NCBI GenBank assembly: GCA_963794995.1
Contig: CAWCFV010000002.1
Span: forward strand, 682,001 to 746,000
DNA length: 64,000 bases
Source: CAWCFV01 sp963794995
GTDB taxonomy: Bacteria; Actinomycetota; Actinomycetes; JACCUZ01
Reading direction: 5' to 3'
Below are positions 63,450 through 64,000 of the stretch, piece after piece. A model generated the notes under the pieces. The model did not search any database, was not told the DNA's origin, and saw nothing but the letters and a program-made list of their open reading frames with translations. Position 1 is the stretch's first letter, and the number at the start of each line of letters is the position of its first letter. The translations under genes were made by a program, and so were the position numbers.

Positions 63450-63503
63450 AGTGGCGCGTCCTGGCGCTTCTGTATCGGTAGAGAAGCGCCAGAACGCGCC
63501 ACT
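63450..63503. repeat. 54-bp palindrome between crtI and crtB with CGGTAG loop
   Basis: Arms of 22 bp (63450-63471 and 63482-63503) match at 21 of 22 positions, starting AGTGGCGCG, with the 10-base loop GTATCGGTAG. It lies 33 bp after the crtI stop and ends 5 bp before the crtB ATG, so the hairpin would cover the crtB ribosome site. It could limit crtB expression. The loop ends in the same CGGTAG as the palindrome at 49.9 kb. Confidence 0.87.
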
Positions 63504-63508
63504 CGACC

Positions 63509-64000
63509 ATGAGCCGCCGCGAGCTGGACGCCGCGGGGATCAGCGACCCGCGGCTGCGTGCGGGGTACGAGCAGTGCCGGCGGCTCAATGCGGCCCACGG
63601 GCGCACCTACTACCTGTCCACCCTGCTGCTCCCGCCGGCCAAGCGGCCCTACGTGCACGCGCTGTACGGCTTCGCCCGCTACGCCGACGAGCTCGTCGAC
63701 GACCTGCGTGGCCCCGACCCGGCCGCGCTGGAGGCGTTCGGGACGGCGTTCCTCGCCGACCTGGACGGCTCGGCGCCCGAGGAGGTCGTCGACCCGGTCA
63801 GCCGGGCCGCGGTCCACACCGCCCGGACGTGGGGCATCGGCCGGGAGACCTTCGAGGCGTTCCTCGAGAGCATGACGATGGACGGCACCGTGACCGGCTT
63901 CCCGACCTACGCCGACCTCGAGAGCTACATGTACGGCTCGGCCGCCGTGATCGGCCTGCAGATGGTGCCGATCCTGGAGCCGGTCGACGCGCGCGCCCCG
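63509..64000 (+). CDS. crtB: Phytoene synthase CrtB, 3' end cut by window edge
   Basis: Head-to-head condensation of two GGPP to phytoene. The visible 164 residues start MSRRELDAAGISDPRLRAGY. They include the squalene/phytoene synthase blocks RTYYLSTLLLPPAKRPYVHA, YGFARYADELVDDL (first Asp-rich motif DELVDD), MTMDGTVTGFPTYADLESYM and YGSAAVIGLQMVPIL. The second Asp-rich motif is beyond the end. ATG 63509 directly follows a palindrome and has no clear ribosome site. Confidence 0.93.
   Translation, partial: MSRRELDAAGISDPRLRAGYEQCRRLNAAHGRTYYLSTLLLPPAKRPYVHALYGFARYADELVDDLRGPDPAALEAFGTAFLADLDGSAPEEVVDPVSRAAVHTARTWGIGRETFEAFLESMTMDGTVTGFPTYADLESYMYGSAAVIGLQMVPILEPVDARAP

Overview
The window is about 64 kb of very GC-rich DNA with many GTG starts and G/C at nearly every third codon position. 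The gene content is that of a free-living actinobacterium. The dcw order, the T-box in front of ileS, Wag31/DivIVA, DUF3040, SAV_6107, DUF6504 and an F420-type luciferase-like oxidoreductase all fit Actinomycetota. The closest-feeling group is Nocardioidaceae; that last step is inference from gene order, not from a search.

Layout. (1) 1-7.5 kb: a truncated sugar transferase, lspA, a DksA/TraR zinc-finger protein with a long lysine/alanine repeat, a T-box leader with ileS, and a small unknown gene. (2) 7.5-27.2 kb, minus strand: the division and cell wall (dcw) cluster. Read in its own direction it is mraZ, a 50-residue membrane protein, rsmH, ftsL, ftsI, murE, murF, mraY, murD, ftsW, murG, murC, ftsQ, ftsZ, pgeF, yggS, sepF, yggT, divIVA. 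Most junctions are 4-base GTGA/ATGA stop-start overlaps. The mraZ promoter carries TGGRG repeats phased every 10 bp. (3) 27.3-36.5 kb, plus strand: two neighbouring MoxR-DUF58 modules, the first with a DUF4129 protein and two membrane proteins, the second ending in a TgpA-type transglutaminase. The first DUF58 gene has a frameshift, and a 56-bp-period duplication separates the second DUF58 from the transglutaminase. (4) 36.5-44.3 kb, minus strand: DUF3040, then a likely SOS operon (DUF6504, SAV_6107 HEPN, DnaE2-type polymerase, methyltransferase, DinB) behind a perfect LexA box. (5) 44.5-49 kb: a secreted subtilisin, a YbaK domain protein, a phosphodiesterase, a PAP2 protein and a flippase-like membrane protein. 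(6) 49-64 kb: two carotenoid gene groups (CrtA-like, CrtO-like, CruF-like and glycosyltransferase; then a CrtD-like desaturase, crtE, crtI and crtB), interleaved with an LLM oxidoreductase, a fasciclin lipoprotein, a membrane molybdopterin oxidoreductase, a CDP-alcohol phosphotransferase and metF.

How the parts work together. The dcw genes make and place the septum: lipid II synthesis by MurC-F, MraY and MurG; FtsW and FtsI polymerise and cross-link it; FtsZ and SepF form the ring; DivIVA marks the poles. The carotenoid genes can in principle take isoprenyl diphosphate to a hydroxylated, ketolated and glycosylated C40 pigment. The SOS operon joins two translesion-type polymerases with two proteins of unknown role.

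Two features run across the annotation. Between about 57.78 and 61.56 kb every gene on both strands is broken by closely spaced single-base shifts, while flanking genes are clean; this looks like poor consensus sequence rather than gene decay. Four long near-perfect palindromes occur, two between genes and two inside reading frames; three of them carry CGGTA at the tip. No rRNA, tRNA, CRISPR array, transposase or phage gene was seen.
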